Shown piece by piece: positions 8,196-16,635 of a stretch of DNA of 64,000 nt. The notes beneath the pieces are model-generated. The model ran no database searches. It worked only from the letters and a program-made list of their open reading frames with translations, and was not told the DNA's origin. The first letter of the stretch is position 1; every line of letters begins with the position of its first letter. The stretch covers positions 3,779,501 to 3,843,500 of the forward strand of contig NZ_AP023441.1 in NCBI RefSeq assembly GCF_019976755.1, in the 5' to 3' direction. The position numbers and the translations under genes are program-made. Source of the DNA: Nostoc sp. MS1. Lineage in GTDB: Bacteria > Cyanobacteriota > Cyanobacteriia > Cyanobacteriales > Nostocaceae.

Positions 8196-8780
8196 TTATG
8201 TTTTACTTAAAACAAACACGCTACCCTCGTTACCCCTGCCAATCCGTAAATCGTGATCTATATACGTGATATCTAACCATCCCTTTTGGGTATCACTGTT
8301 TATAGGTACATCAATGGCTGTGAATTTTTTACCAGCTTCAATTTGTTGGATAAAATCTTCCGGGGAATTGTACCCAATTAATCGTTGTAAGCCTACAATA
8401 GAACGTTGAAATTTTACTTGGACTCGTCGCCCATCAACTGGTTCAAATTTAGCAGCCACGCTAACTAATCCTTCGAGATAAGGTAAGCCGTAAATCTCTG
8501 CTATGTTGTACACGCTGGTAGTTTCTACTCGAATACACTGGTAAATTTGTCCCAGTTTAGCTAAAGGCACACGATCTAAGTTCAAAAGAGCTTTACTTGT
8601 GGTATAAAGTAATCGCCAATCACCTTCGAGTAAATTGGCGGCTTCTACAGGACGAGGTGTAGGGTTGTGGTCTTCTAATGTAGCGATCGCTGCTAAGATA
8701 GACTGTTTCTGTTGTTCATTGGCTAACAAACCGCGATTTGTACCCGCGATCGCATCTAATAAAGCTGATTTTTTCAACAT
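8196..8780 (-). CDS. PAP/fibrillin family protein
   Basis: Starting at the ATG at 8780, the 194-residue product reads MLKKSALLDAIAGTNRG. It has the plastid-lipid-associated protein (fibrillin) pattern: LLEGDWRLLYTTSKALLNLDRVPL near the start, then VQVKFQRSIVGLQRLIGY and YIDHDLRIGRGNEGSVFVLS at the end. Cyanobacterial fibrillins associate with thylakoids and are linked to photoprotection. An upstream in-frame ATG at 8798 adds six residues (MLREWV), but alignment with family N-termini favours the internal one. The gene is single and is followed by the psaE upstream region. Confidence 0.88.
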   Translation of the reverse strand: MLKKSALLDAIAGTNRGLLANEQQKQSILAAIATLEDHNPTPRPVEAANLLEGDWRLLYTTSKALLNLDRVPLAKLGQIYQCIRVETTSVYNIAEIYGLPYLEGLVSVAAKFEPVDGRRVQVKFQRSIVGLQRLIGYNSPEDFIQQIEAGKKFTAIDVPINSDTQKGWLDITYIDHDLRIGRGNEGSVFVLSKT

Positions 8781-9022
8781 TACCCATTCCCTCAACAATC
8801 ATCACAATTAAACTCACATTAAATTGATATTAATGCCCTATATATGGAGGTAGAAAATAACTCAGAATGTATTCCTAATTGGTTTATCTTTATTAAAGAT
8901 TTTATTTTTATCAGCTTACGGATTTATTCCCCTAAGAGTTGAAGAAATAACTAAATTCTCCCGTCTCAAGTGATAGACTGCTTAATGTCTAGTTACAATA
9001 AGTTTTTTCTGCATTCATCGAT

Positions 9023-9259
9023 ATGTTGAACTCTCCTTTACGTGAAGAACCTCGTAATCAACGTGCTGCTGTCATCCCCCTAAAGCAAGAATCATCTCTA
9101 TTAGATTGGTTGCAAGCTAATGGTCGCTTAATTGCCCGTGACGTGCATGAGCCTGATTTCTCCGAGGAAGAAGAAGAAATTTCAGAGTTCCTTGGCGGAG
9201 AAGATGGAATTGATTACTTGGATGATGATGATGACGAAATCACCATAGACGAAGATTAG
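9023..9259 (+). CDS. DUF3134 family protein, acidic, 78 aa
   Basis: This 78-residue protein begins MLNSPLREEPRNQRAAVIPL. Its middle, SSLLDWLQANGRLIARD, matches the cyanobacterial DUF3134 family, and it ends in a strongly acidic Asp/Glu tail. No function is established. It lies 76 bp upstream of mraY on the same strand, so the two may be cotranscribed. The acidic tail suggests protein or cation interaction, but that is only inference. Confidence 0.82.
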   Translation: MLNSPLREEPRNQRAAVIPLKQESSLLDWLQANGRLIARDVHEPDFSEEEEEISEFLGGEDGIDYLDDDDDEITIDED

Positions 9260-9335
9260 TCTTTTGAGACAGGGATTTGTAACACATAATCCTTATAATT
9301 CAGTGTATTTAAGTGTGGAGTGAAGGGAAACATTT

Positions 9336-10445
9336 GTGGACGCTAAACTATCGCCTAATCAAGGATTAAACATTTCTGGAATTGGTCTAGCTTCTTCCTT
9401 AGCCGCCGGGTTAAGTATAGTAGCAGTAATTTTAGATTGGCTGGCAAACAGAACACCTTGGCAAAGTACATCTTTAACCTTGCCACTGGTACTGTGTGCT
9501 ATCACATCAGCTGTGGTAGGTTACTTTGTCATACCTGTACTGCAAGCACTCAAAACAGGACAAATCATCCGCGAAGATGGCCCACAGGCACATCTGAAAA
9601 AAGCAGGTACACCCACAATGGGGGGAATATTCTTTATTCCCGTCGCTGTGGTGGCTGCTTGTGTATTATCTAACTTCTCTACAGATGTTCTGGCTGTCTC
9701 CGCCCTCACCCTCAGCTATGGGTTAATTGGTTGGATTGACGATTGGCAAATTCTCCGCCGCAAGTCAAACAAGGGTATATCCCCCCGGATGAAACTGGCT
9801 TTACAAATCGGTTTCGCGGCAGCCTTCTGTTTATGGTTAATGTTTAATCAACCTATTAATATTACGAGTATTGCTTTACCTTGGGTAAGCTTTGCTATAC
9901 CTTTGGGTTTCTTATTCTGGCCTTTGGCTGGCTTTGTCCTGGTGGCAGAGAGTAATGCAACTAATTTAACTGACGGTATTGATGGCTTGGCTGGTGGAAC
10001 TGTAGCGATCGCCTTACTCGCGTTAGGTGCTATAGTTGCTCCCACAGCACCCGGATTAATGATTTTCTGTGCAGCTTTAAGCGGTAGTTGTTTGGGTTTC
10101 TTAGCTCATAACCGCAACCCAGCTAGAGTATTTATGGGTGATACCGGTTCTCTTGCCTTGGGCGGTGCTTTAGCGTCTGTGGCTTTGTTAACTAACAGTT
10201 TGGTTGCCTTGTTTATCCTCAGTGGTATCTTCTTTGTGGAAACCATGTCTGTCATGGCACAGGTAACTTACTACAAAGCTACTAAAGGCCCCGATGGCAA
10301 AGGTAAGCGCCTGTTCAAAATGGCTCCCTTACACCACCACCTAGAATTATCAGGTTGGTCAGAATTGCAAGTAGTGGGTACATTCTACGCGATCGCTGCT
10401 ATCTTAGCTGCTCTTTGTTTGGCGATCACTTCCGGTGGGGCGTAG
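9336..10445 (+). CDS. mraY: phospho-N-acetylmuramoyl-pentapeptide transferase
   Basis: This 369-residue polytopic membrane enzyme makes lipid I from UDP-MurNAc-pentapeptide and undecaprenyl phosphate at the inner membrane. Catalytic motifs are intact: an Asp pair in DDWQILRRKSNKG, NATNLTDGIDGLAGG and the histidine loop HHHLELSGW. Around ten membrane helices are visible. Translation most likely starts at the GTG at 9336 (GTGGACGCT), since no nearby ATG keeps the N-terminus. A 16-bp stem terminator follows at 10483-10526. Confidence 0.96.
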   Translation: MDAKLSPNQGLNISGIGLASSLAAGLSIVAVILDWLANRTPWQSTSLTLPLVLCAITSAVVGYFVIPVLQALKTGQIIREDGPQAHLKKAGTPTMGGIFFIPVAVVAACVLSNFSTDVLAVSALTLSYGLIGWIDDWQILRRKSNKGISPRMKLALQIGFAAAFCLWLMFNQPINITSIALPWVSFAIPLGFLFWPLAGFVLVAESNATNLTDGIDGLAGGTVAIALLALGAIVAPTAPGLMIFCAALSGSCLGFLAHNRNPARVFMGDTGSLALGGALASVALLTNSLVALFILSGIFFVETMSVMAQVTYYKATKGPDGKGKRLFKMAPLHHHLELSGWSELQVVGTFYAIAAILAALCLAITSGGA

Positions 10446-10482
10446 CCCATCGCTCCCTTCTAAAGCGTTCATAAATCTAGTA

Positions 10483-10526
10483 ACAAAAAAACAATCCTCT
10501 GCATATGTAAAGGGTTGTTTTTTTGT
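10483..10526. terminator. bidirectional-type intrinsic terminator after mraY
   Basis: Inverted repeat with arms 10483-10498 and 10511-10526 pairs over 16 positions with one G-T wobble. It has a T-run on the right arm and a matching A-run on the left. It sits 37 bp after the mraY stop and upstream of the next gene. Confidence 0.85.
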
Positions 10527-10608
10527 AAGTCCTTAAAAAACGAAAAACATCTTGTGAATGTTGTAGTTAATAAACACTGAACTTACTACTACATTGAATT
10601 TACAAGCA

Positions 10609-11046
10609 ATGAAGACAAAAATCTCGTCTATATTTTTAGCTGGAGTTACTGCAACTTTAATGCTCAGTAATCCTAGTAGCGCCAACACAGCCAGCCAATC
10701 TTCTAATAGTAATTTCTTAATTTCTCAAGCGAATAATAGAGGTAGTGAAGAATTAATTGTCAATGGTACAGAACCATTTTGGAGCGTAACAATTAGCCGC
10801 AAGGGAATAGTTTACTCCACCCCTGAGTCCCGTCAAAACTTTCCTTATGTTGCACCTGTAACAGCATCAGGACGACCAGCAGATGTAGTTAGGGTGTACC
10901 GTTTAAGAGGGAGTAATAACATAACCAGCACATTAGTAATCAGAAAAGGCTCCTGTAGTGATGGTATGTCAGATACTAAATACCCTTACTCAGCAGTCTA
11001 TATTTCAGGCAATAAAGTTTTAGAAGGTTGTGCTAGGGCAAAATAA
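10609..11046 (+). CDS. secreted COG3650-like protein
   Basis: From the ATG at 10609 (MKTKISSIFLAGVTATLML) the product is 145 residues. It has a Sec signal peptide, cleaved near SSANTA, and a low-complexity Ser/Asn linker. The mature domain contains NGTEPFWSVTI and CSDGMSDTKYPYSA, which resemble the uncharacterised COG3650 lipoprotein-like family. Two cysteines (in KGSCSDG and EGCARAK) may form a disulfide. A TTG 15 bp upstream is also in frame, but the ATG gives a better signal peptide. The role is unknown; location is probably periplasmic. Confidence 0.7.
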   Translation: MKTKISSIFLAGVTATLMLSNPSSANTASQSSNSNFLISQANNRGSEELIVNGTEPFWSVTISRKGIVYSTPESRQNFPYVAPVTASGRPADVVRVYRLRGSNNITSTLVIRKGSCSDGMSDTKYPYSAVYISGNKVLEGCARAK

Positions 11047-11161
11047 CCTAAATCTTTTGTCATTCAGCGAGGAACATCTGGCTTCTTTCCTTGTAAGCCA
11101 GGATGATGATAATCCAAGTTGCTAGTTATGTGAATGTAATTTTGAGATTTAGTAATAGGTC

Positions 11162-11199
11162 ATAGGTAATTGAAAGAAAAAGCTTTACCAATTACCTAT
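11162..11199. repeat. short inverted repeat (ATAGGTAATT/AATTACCTAT)
   Basis: Perfect 10-bp arms at 11162-11171 and 11190-11199 around an 18-bp loop. The motif is the same as the longer stem at 24960-24996, so it is a dispersed intergenic hairpin type. It may act as a weak terminator for the 10609 gene. Confidence 0.65.
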
Positions 11200-11340
11200 T
11201 GCCTATCACTGCTTTTTAATAGATAACTAACAATTTACACAAGTACTCCATTTCCCAAAATTTCAGCCATTTTGGCGCTTGACCCTTGCAGATAATGTGT
11301 TATGATCATCTGCGTGAATTAAGAAAACTGTCACTATTAC

Positions 11341-11583
11341 TTAGTGGTAGTCGGGCTGTGGCTCTGTCTTCATAAAGTTTGAAGCATCGTACAAGTAGCG
11401 GCTAGCTTCCTCCTCTAAACGATGAATCAGATAAGGCTCAATAACGTTACTGTGCCGCAGTGCGGCTAGATAACCATCCAGATACATCCGCATTTCTTCC
11501 GTGCGATAACCGCGATTCCACAACTCGACGAAGGCATCGGTGATTCGTTGGTAATAGCGGATTGTTTGTGTGTCTTGGAGCAT
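11341..11583 (-). CDS. conserved cyanobacterial hypothetical protein, 80 aa
   Basis: This 80-residue helical protein begins MLQDTQTIRYYQRITDAFVELW and contains RGYRTEEMRMYLDGYLAALRHSNVIEPYLIHRLEEEA. It is soluble, with no signal peptide. I recognise it as a widespread small cyanobacterial hypothetical protein but know no function. It is transcribed divergently from the response regulator at 12118, with about 530 bp between them. The ATG start is unambiguous. Confidence 0.75.
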   Translation of the reverse strand: MLQDTQTIRYYQRITDAFVELWNRGYRTEEMRMYLDGYLAALRHSNVIEPYLIHRLEEEASRYLYDASNFMKTEPQPDYH

Positions 11584-12117
11584 AACTGCTGATTGATCTC
11601 TTTGGAATGAGAATTGTAAATGATTCGGGCTGAAATGTGAAGGGTTATTTCTGCTTCAATTTCAGATGCAATTCTGAGTGGTCACTTTTAATGCTTTCTC
11701 CAGCAGCTACAATACAGTTAGATTTTATTCCAGAAAACTGGTTACTAATATCAGTCGTTAGGCTATTTTTATACTTTTTGCAGAAAACCCCTTAACTAAA
11801 CCGAAAGATACAGCCATCAACTGAATTACAAAAGATTTAGGCAAAGATATTTTGAGAAATTGTTGTTGCTGAAGTTGTGTCAGCACTTTGCTTGATTGTA
11901 AGCGAAAATTATTTATTTAAAATAACTTTCAATAACTATAACAAAAATTTAATAAAATTATCAACTAAAGGCTGGGCAACGCATAAACTCAACATTTTGC
12001 CAACATAATTTATAAAAAAACGTAAAGGTAAATGCACCTGAAGTAACAAAGGCTACAAAACCTTGAGCATGGGCTTGTTACTTTGAAATTCTATCGACGC
12101 TAAGGGGTCTAGCCGCC
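11584..12117. other. 534-bp divergent intergenic region
   Basis: AT-rich region between the 80-aa gene and the response regulator. It contains no convincing ORF. It includes a perfect 9-bp inverted repeat (12041-12049 with 12075-12083) close to the response regulator start, described separately. Confidence 0.5.
12041..12083 (+). promoter_or_regulatory. hairpin in the leader of the response regulator gene
   Basis: AAGTAACAA at 12041-12049 and its exact complement at 12075-12083 can form a 9-bp stem with a 25-nt loop, 34 bp before the GTG start. It could be a leader structure or an operator; no known class is recognised. Confidence 0.4.
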
Positions 12118-12888
12118 GTGGGTTCGGTTTGTATTGAAATCGTTGAGGGGAATCCCCATCTGAGGTCGTTGCTGGGTTGGCACTTGCAACAATTGGAATA
12201 TCGTGTCCATCAAGCTGCCAGCATATATCAAGCAAGAGAAGCCTTTTTGAGTCATCAGCCAACTCTAGTCATTCTAGATGCTGATTTACCGGATGGTGAC
12301 GGTATTGAATTTTGCCGTTGGCTGCATCGTCAGCAACAGCCGTTAATTCTCATGTTATCTGCCCGTACAAATGAGGCGGATATCGTTGCTGGATTAAAAG
12401 CGGGGGCTGATGATTACTTGAGTAAACCTTTTGGGATGCAGGAGTTCTTGGCCAGAGTAGAAGCATTAATTCGCCGTAATCGTACACCTAGCGCACCTGC
12501 TTATCTAGATTATGGAACTTTGCAAATTGATCTAGTCCAGCGCCGTGTAAGATTCCAAGGAGAGTTTATTGACCTCACTCCACAGGAATTTAGTTTACTG
12601 TACGTTTTGGCGCAAGCTGGGGGTGTACCCTTAAGTCGGTCTGAATTGCTGCGTCGTGCTTGGCCTGATGCCATCGACAATCCGCGTACCATTGACACCC
12701 ATGTCTTATCGTTACGCAAGAAAGTAGAGCTTGATCCTCGCCAGCCTAGCCTCATTCAAACTATCCGTAATGTTGGATATCGATTTAACATGGAAATTTT
12801 GAATGCTAATCTTCCCCAAACACAAGTAAAGTTAACAAAAGAGAGATTTAGCAATCAACGCTCAACGTTGAGTGGGCAGAGGGTGTAG
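12118..12888 (+). CDS. OmpR/PhoB-class response regulator
   Basis: This 256-residue two-domain protein has a receiver domain at about 5-120 with phospho-acceptor Asp54 (VILDADLPDGDG), Ser81 and Lys103 (LSKPFG). A winged-helix effector domain at about 132-228 ends in IQTIRNVGYRF. The usual acidic pair is only partly kept: the N-terminal strand reads EIVEGNPH, with Glu10 but Gly11. The GTG at 12118 is the only plausible start after an upstream in-frame TGA. There is no adjacent histidine kinase, so it is an orphan regulator. I cannot match it confidently to RpaA, RpaB, NblR or another named regulator. The last ~30 residues form a basic tail. Confidence 0.88.
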   Translation: MGSVCIEIVEGNPHLRSLLGWHLQQLEYRVHQAASIYQAREAFLSHQPTLVILDADLPDGDGIEFCRWLHRQQQPLILMLSARTNEADIVAGLKAGADDYLSKPFGMQEFLARVEALIRRNRTPSAPAYLDYGTLQIDLVQRRVRFQGEFIDLTPQEFSLLYVLAQAGGVPLSRSELLRRAWPDAIDNPRTIDTHVLSLRKKVELDPRQPSLIQTIRNVGYRFNMEILNANLPQTQVKLTKERFSNQRSTLSGQRV

Positions 12889-13030
12889 AGGCTTAGGAGA
12901 CAAGGAAGATGAGGGAGTAGGGGGAGATGAGGGAGAAAGATATTTGCATTTTTCACTCAGCACGCTGCTTACCGCTCCACTTCCGCTAACATAACTCAGC
13001 ACTAGTGACTATGGACTAATGACTAATGAC

Positions 13031-13786
13031 TTAGTTCCATTCCTCATTGGCTTGGTTTTGGGCGTGCATCAGCCTTTGTTGCAAGTCTAGCCAGTCAATT
13101 TCAGCAGGTGTTTGATTTACTAATAAACATCCTTGGTGTAAATATAAAAGCCGATTACAAAACATCTTGGCTAGTTCTAGCTGACTGTTGACCATCACAA
13201 CTGTTGTTTGATGAGTTTGAGTTAGCTGGGTTAGGGCTTGGATGAGATGGGAGGCTATACCAATATCTAAATTAGAGGTTGGCTCATCCAACATGAGAAT
13301 TTTCGGTTGAATGACTAAAGCACGAGCGATCGCTACGAGCTGTTTTTGTCCTACCGAAAGTTGTAATTCGGTGCGTCCCAACCAATCATTAGGAATTTGC
13401 AGTTGTTCTGTCCAATGACTGACTCGCTGGTGAATTGTTTCTTTGGACAAACCACGCAAAACTAAAGGATAAGCCAACGCTTGCTGGACTGTCATCCCCA
13501 GCAGTTTTGGTTCCTGTAATACCAGTGTCACCACCTGGCGTAACTGAGTTACCGGGATTTGGTGATACTCTTGGTTTTCTAAAAAAATTTTACCGCTAGT
13601 AGGTTCAGCTAGACGGTTTATTAAACGTAGCAGGGAAGTCTTACCAGCCCCAGAGGGGCCGATAATGGCAGTGCGATCGCCTAGATTAACCTCAAAAGAG
13701 ATATCCCGTAATATGGGGTATCCCTGAAGCTGGGTTTTGAGCTTGGCATACAGATTAACTTGTTCTAGCCGTAATAGAGGTGTCAT
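13031..13786 (-). CDS. ABC transporter ATP-binding protein
   Basis: This 251-residue ATPase has Walker A GPSGAGKT at 43-50, a Q-loop region near LVLQEPKLLG, signature LSVGQKQ (Val replaces the usual Gly) and Walker B ILMLDEPTSNLD. Size and sequence resemble YbbL/FetA-type ATPases, which pair with a YbbM/FetB permease, but no permease gene is next to it. Its substrate therefore remains open. It is flanked by STRR heptamers on both sides. Its gene and the membrane protein gene at 13887 are on the same strand, 100 bp apart. Confidence 0.82.
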   Translation of the reverse strand: MTPLLRLEQVNLYAKLKTQLQGYPILRDISFEVNLGDRTAIIGPSGAGKTSLLRLINRLAEPTSGKIFLENQEYHQIPVTQLRQVVTLVLQEPKLLGMTVQQALAYPLVLRGLSKETIHQRVSHWTEQLQIPNDWLGRTELQLSVGQKQLVAIARALVIQPKILMLDEPTSNLDIGIASHLIQALTQLTQTHQTTVVMVNSQLELAKMFCNRLLYLHQGCLLVNQTPAEIDWLDLQQRLMHAQNQANEEWN

Positions 13787-13886
13787 TTGTTATTAGTCAT
13801 TAGTCATTAGTCCATAGTTAATTTAAAAGGAAGAGGTAAAGGAGTGAAGTTCTTTCACCTTTGACCTTTTCCCTACCCCCTAGTTC

Positions 13887-14447
13887 CTAATTGCTAATTC
13901 CTATTGCTGTGGCGATCGTCCAAGCATCAATTAAAAGTAATAATCCTGTACAACCTAATAAAATCAAATACATCCACGGCTGCGCCAAAGGGCGAACATC
14001 TGTGGTGTCTATTCCCGTTTTGGTTTGCACGATATTAACTAAACGGGCAAATCCAGCTACCCGCATCGGCAGCAAATAAGCTTTACCATCATGACTGAGA
14101 AAATAATAAACCAGCCCTCCTTGGCCAGTAGAGCGGGGCTTAATCTGTTTTACCTCTTTCCAAGGTAAAGACCAACCTTTGCGGAAAAATTTAGGAACCC
14201 AACCTGGGTAAGTCACTTGTATTCCTTGCTCATCTACAACGACTCGTTCTGTCAGCACTGCATACAAGCCAACAAAACCGATGCTAATTCCCACCCATAA
14301 CAAAGTAGGTGGTGTAGGTGCTTTTGTCACCTGGGCTAAGAAAGGTAAGGGAACTGTCAGTGCTATGTACAGACTTAACAGGGTAATGCGAATTAAGGGA
14401 GATAAGCGAAAAACTGAAGTTGAATTATCGACTAAATTTGCTGTCAC
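13887..14447 (-). CDS. membrane protein with a PH-like soluble loop, unknown function
   Basis: This 186-residue protein has two N-terminal membrane segments (about 19-38 and 48-64) and a soluble loop, VVVDEQGIQVTYPGW then WSLPWKEVKQIKPRS. That loop looks like a bacterial PH-type barrel. A C-terminal membrane helix lies around PWMYLILLGCTGLLLLIDAW. It is common in cyanobacteria but I know of no assigned role. It is upstream of the ABC ATPase on the same strand, and a functional link is possible but unproven. Confidence 0.65.
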   Translation of the reverse strand: MTANLVDNSTSVFRLSPLIRITLLSLYIALTVPLPFLAQVTKAPTPPTLLWVGISIGFVGLYAVLTERVVVDEQGIQVTYPGWVPKFFRKGWSLPWKEVKQIKPRSTGQGGLVYYFLSHDGKAYLLPMRVAGFARLVNIVQTKTGIDTTDVRPLAQPWMYLILLGCTGLLLLIDAWTIATAIGISN

Positions 14448-14742
14448 GGCTGAATTATGCTGATGGGCTTTTAAATTTAGTCTAACTGGGAAGTGAAGAA
14501 TAGGGAGTGGCGATCGCTCATGTTGGGATCGGCTTTATATTGAATTAAATAGAGTCAGTAGTGTTATGACCAATTCACCTACCCTTGTCGAAAAATATAT
14601 TGAACAACGAAATCAAGGTTATTGGATTAAGGGTAGCCGTATCTCTCTTGATTCAGTGGTTTATGCGTTTTTAAATGGCGACTCTCCTGAAAGTATTGTC
14701 CAAAACTTTCCTCTACTTTCTCTAGAAAAAGTTTATGGGGCG

Positions 14743-14763
14743 TAGGCGTAGCCCGTCGTAGAC
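14743..14763 (+). repeat. SDR5-like small dispersed repeat inserted within a HIP1 octamer
   Basis: The 21-mer from 14743 to 14763 (starts TAGGCGTAGCCC, ends GTAGAC) splits the octamer into GCG and ATCGC. Removing it regenerates GCGATCGC and the DUF433 reading frame. Published surveys of Nostoc describe a 21-27 nt family, SDR5, found only inside HIP1 sites; this insertion fits that behaviour. I could not compare it with the consensus directly. Confidence 0.75.
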
Positions 14764-14808
14764 ATCGCCTTTTATCTTGCCAACAGGGAGCTAGTTGATG
14801 CTTATTTA

Positions 14809-15894
14809 ACGTGAGTTCGATGAGAGAAGAAAGCCAGAAAGCTAGTATAAAAAGGAATTGGCGAACAAGGAAATCAAAGAACAGTAAAATTTATGGCAAG
14901 AGGGTGAAAAAAACATAAAAAAGACCGAGACTAAAAAATATCATTACAAAATCAGGGTCTCGGCTATGTCTACTATTGTATCTCGCCTCGATATTACACA
15001 AGTATTCTGTGATGTAGATGATTTCTGTAAACAGTGGGAACAGTTATGGCAAGTGATCCCACAGCTACCATCGATAACAGGAGAACGTCGTAGTCGCTCA
15101 AGGATGAGCATATCGGAAGTGATGACAATAGTCATTGCCTTTCATGGTAGTGGATATCGAACATTTAAGGAATTTTATACATTGCACGTACTACCTGGTT
15201 GGCGTGGGGCATTTCCCAACTTGGTGAGCTACAACAGATTTGTAGAATTGATGCCGTGGTGCTTAATGCTGTTGTGCTGCTTTTTGCATACAAGGACAGG
15301 AGAAATTACGGGAATTAGTTTTATTGATTCAACGCCTATTAATGTGTGCCATAATTGCCGCGCCCATGCACATAAAGTATTTAAAGGATTAGTAAATTGG
15401 GGCAAAAACTCGGTCGGTTGGCACTTCGGATTCAAACTTCATTTGATAATTAATGACCAAGGTGAATTGTTGGCATTTAAATTAACTTCTGCCAACGTAG
15501 ATGACCGCAAGCCAGTGCCAGAAATGACTGAGGATTTGATTGGCAAACTGTTTGGTGACCGAGGATATGTTTCACAAAAATTATTTGAAGAGTTATACGA
15601 ACGAGGTTTAGAGCTAATTACTAAATCCAAGAAAAACATGAAAAATCGCTTGGTCAAGTTGCTTGATAAAATTTTGTTACGTAAACGAGCAGTCATTGAA
15701 TCAGTGAATGACCATCTCAAAAATATTTGTCAAATAGAACACTCTCGACATCGTAGTCCACTTAACTTTTTGGTTAATTTAATGGCAGGCTTGGCAGCTT
15801 ATACTTATTTGCCTAAAAAACCATCTATTGATATTTATCCAAAAGACTTGCCTGCTCTACCTCCTGCCATTTTTTAGCTCCGTCGAACTCACGT
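14809..15894 (+). mobile_element. IS982-family insertion sequence, complete, 1086 bp
   Basis: The termini are perfect 12-bp inverted repeats (ACGTGAGTTCGA at the left, its complement at the right), flanked by 7-bp target duplications TTATTTA at 14802-14808 and 15895-15901. The element holds one transposase gene (14966-15877). Excision with one duplication would rejoin the DUF433 codons GAT GCT TAT TTA AAA GAA. The TSD length and overall size match IS982 elements. Confidence 0.9.
14966..15877 (+). CDS. IS982-family transposase
   Basis: This 303-residue DDE transposase has catalytic regions IDSTPINVCHN (first Asp), LFGDRGYVSQKL (second Asp) and AVIESVNDHLKN (Glu). The C-terminus has the IS982-type HSRHRSPLNFLVNLMAG. 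The frame is open from an ATG preceded by a GC-rich leader, and no stop or frameshift is visible, so it could be active. It lies inside the IS at 14809-15894, in the same orientation as the gene it disrupts. Confidence 0.92.
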   Translation: MSTIVSRLDITQVFCDVDDFCKQWEQLWQVIPQLPSITGERRSRSRMSISEVMTIVIAFHGSGYRTFKEFYTLHVLPGWRGAFPNLVSYNRFVELMPWCLMLLCCFLHTRTGEITGISFIDSTPINVCHNCRAHAHKVFKGLVNWGKNSVGWHFGFKLHLIINDQGELLAFKLTSANVDDRKPVPEMTEDLIGKLFGDRGYVSQKLFEELYERGLELITKSKKNMKNRLVKLLDKILLRKRAVIESVNDHLKNICQIEHSRHRSPLNFLVNLMAGLAAYTYLPKKPSIDIYPKDLPALPPAIF

Positions 15895-16006
15895 TTATTT
15901 AAAAGAAGGTGAGGCAGAGTTTGAAAAATTACAATTCCTTAAGAGATAAAAATCCCAGCCTCTATCAAAAATTGAAAGCTGCCCAAGTACAGAAACAAAG
16001 CTAATT

Positions 16007-16069
16007 ATGACAGTAGTTCGATTTCAAGGCGACGCTGACCTTAAGCAAGCAAGATTAGAGATCGCTTAA
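16007..16069 (+). pseudogene. DUF5615-type toxin start, truncated
   Basis: Two bases after the DUF433 stop, an ATG opens MTVVRFQGDADLKQA, which matches the amino end of DUF5615 PIN-like toxins (M-x-x-RFQADADL). The frame leaves homology at once and stops at 16067-16069. The rest of the toxin, about 80 residues or more, is gone; DUF4079 follows. This fixes the original module as antitoxin then toxin. Confidence 0.7.
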
Positions 16070-16074
16070 TCTCC

Positions 16075-16527
16075 TCATGGTAAATACTTTTGTACTACAC
16101 TCCAACCAGTGAGCGATACCCAAGCAAAACCTGTAAACAAAATTATATTCAAGGTGATATGTAAAGACCTAGCCCAAGGTTTTCCAGCACTAATTTGTGT
16201 GGCGCTGAAAGCAGATAACAGAACCAAGGCGACTACAATGATTCCTGCCCACAAATGCGAGGAATGACCTAAAGAGCCAAAATGTCCCAAAGTGCCAACA
16301 ATCCCAATTGCCAACAGCAGCAAGACTAAACTCACCATGCTGATACCCATGACCAAGTGTAGGGTGATCAGTTGGGAACGCGATACTAAAAAACCAGAAA
16401 TAGACAGAGAATTTCTCATCCGCCACATCAAAAAGCCAGTGAGTGATAGCAGCAAATAAGCCATGAGCGACAACCCCATCGACCACGCCGCTATTTTCCA
16501 CAACCAAATAAATGAAGGTAGGTGCAT
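16075..16527 (-). CDS. DUF4079-type membrane protein
   Basis: This 150-residue protein has four hydrophobic helices and a conserved-histidine pattern (ITLHLVMGISM, FGSLGHSSHLWAG, ARSLHITLNI). It resembles DUF4079 proteins, which look like cytochrome b561/ferric reductase-type heme-binding membrane proteins. Heme binding is inference from the paired histidines. It begins at an ATG at 16527 and converges on the toxin-antitoxin remnant. The region in front of it carries STRR heptamers. Confidence 0.75.
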   Translation of the reverse strand: MHLPSFIWLWKIAAWSMGLSLMAYLLLSLTGFLMWRMRNSLSISGFLVSRSQLITLHLVMGISMVSLVLLLLAIGIVGTLGHFGSLGHSSHLWAGIIVVALVLLSAFSATQISAGKPWARSLHITLNIILFTGFAWVSLTGWSVVQKYLP

Positions 16528-16635
16528 AAATATTTATTGTAGTGGGAGTGGGGAGAGATGTAGCTTGCTTCTCGTAGAGTGGGAGAAAGGGAAAACTGTG
16601 GACTATGGACTGTGGACTAATGACTAAATAAACAA

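Larger units (their letters stand above)
14566..16004 (+). pseudogene. DUF433 antitoxin-type gene, broken three times
   Basis: ATG at 14566 opens a DUF433 frame (MTNSPTLVEKYIEQRNQGYW, then GSRISLDSVVYAFLNGDSPE) that ends at an in-frame TAG at 14743. Deleting the 21 bases 14743-14763 restores the frame and a HIP1 site (GCGATCGC), and reading continues FYLANRELVDAY. An IS982 element (14809-15894) then interrupts it. Past the IS the frame reads LKEGEAEFEKLQF, followed by one extra base near 15940-15950. After correcting that base, it reads KNPSLYQKLKAAQVQKQS and stops at 16002-16004. DUF433 proteins are typically antitoxins of DUF5615 (PIN-like) toxins, whose truncated start follows at 16007. 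Confidence 0.85.

Noticed and set aside
9437..9673. Additional ORF inside mraY
   Set aside because: Out-of-frame shadow of a highly conserved gene.
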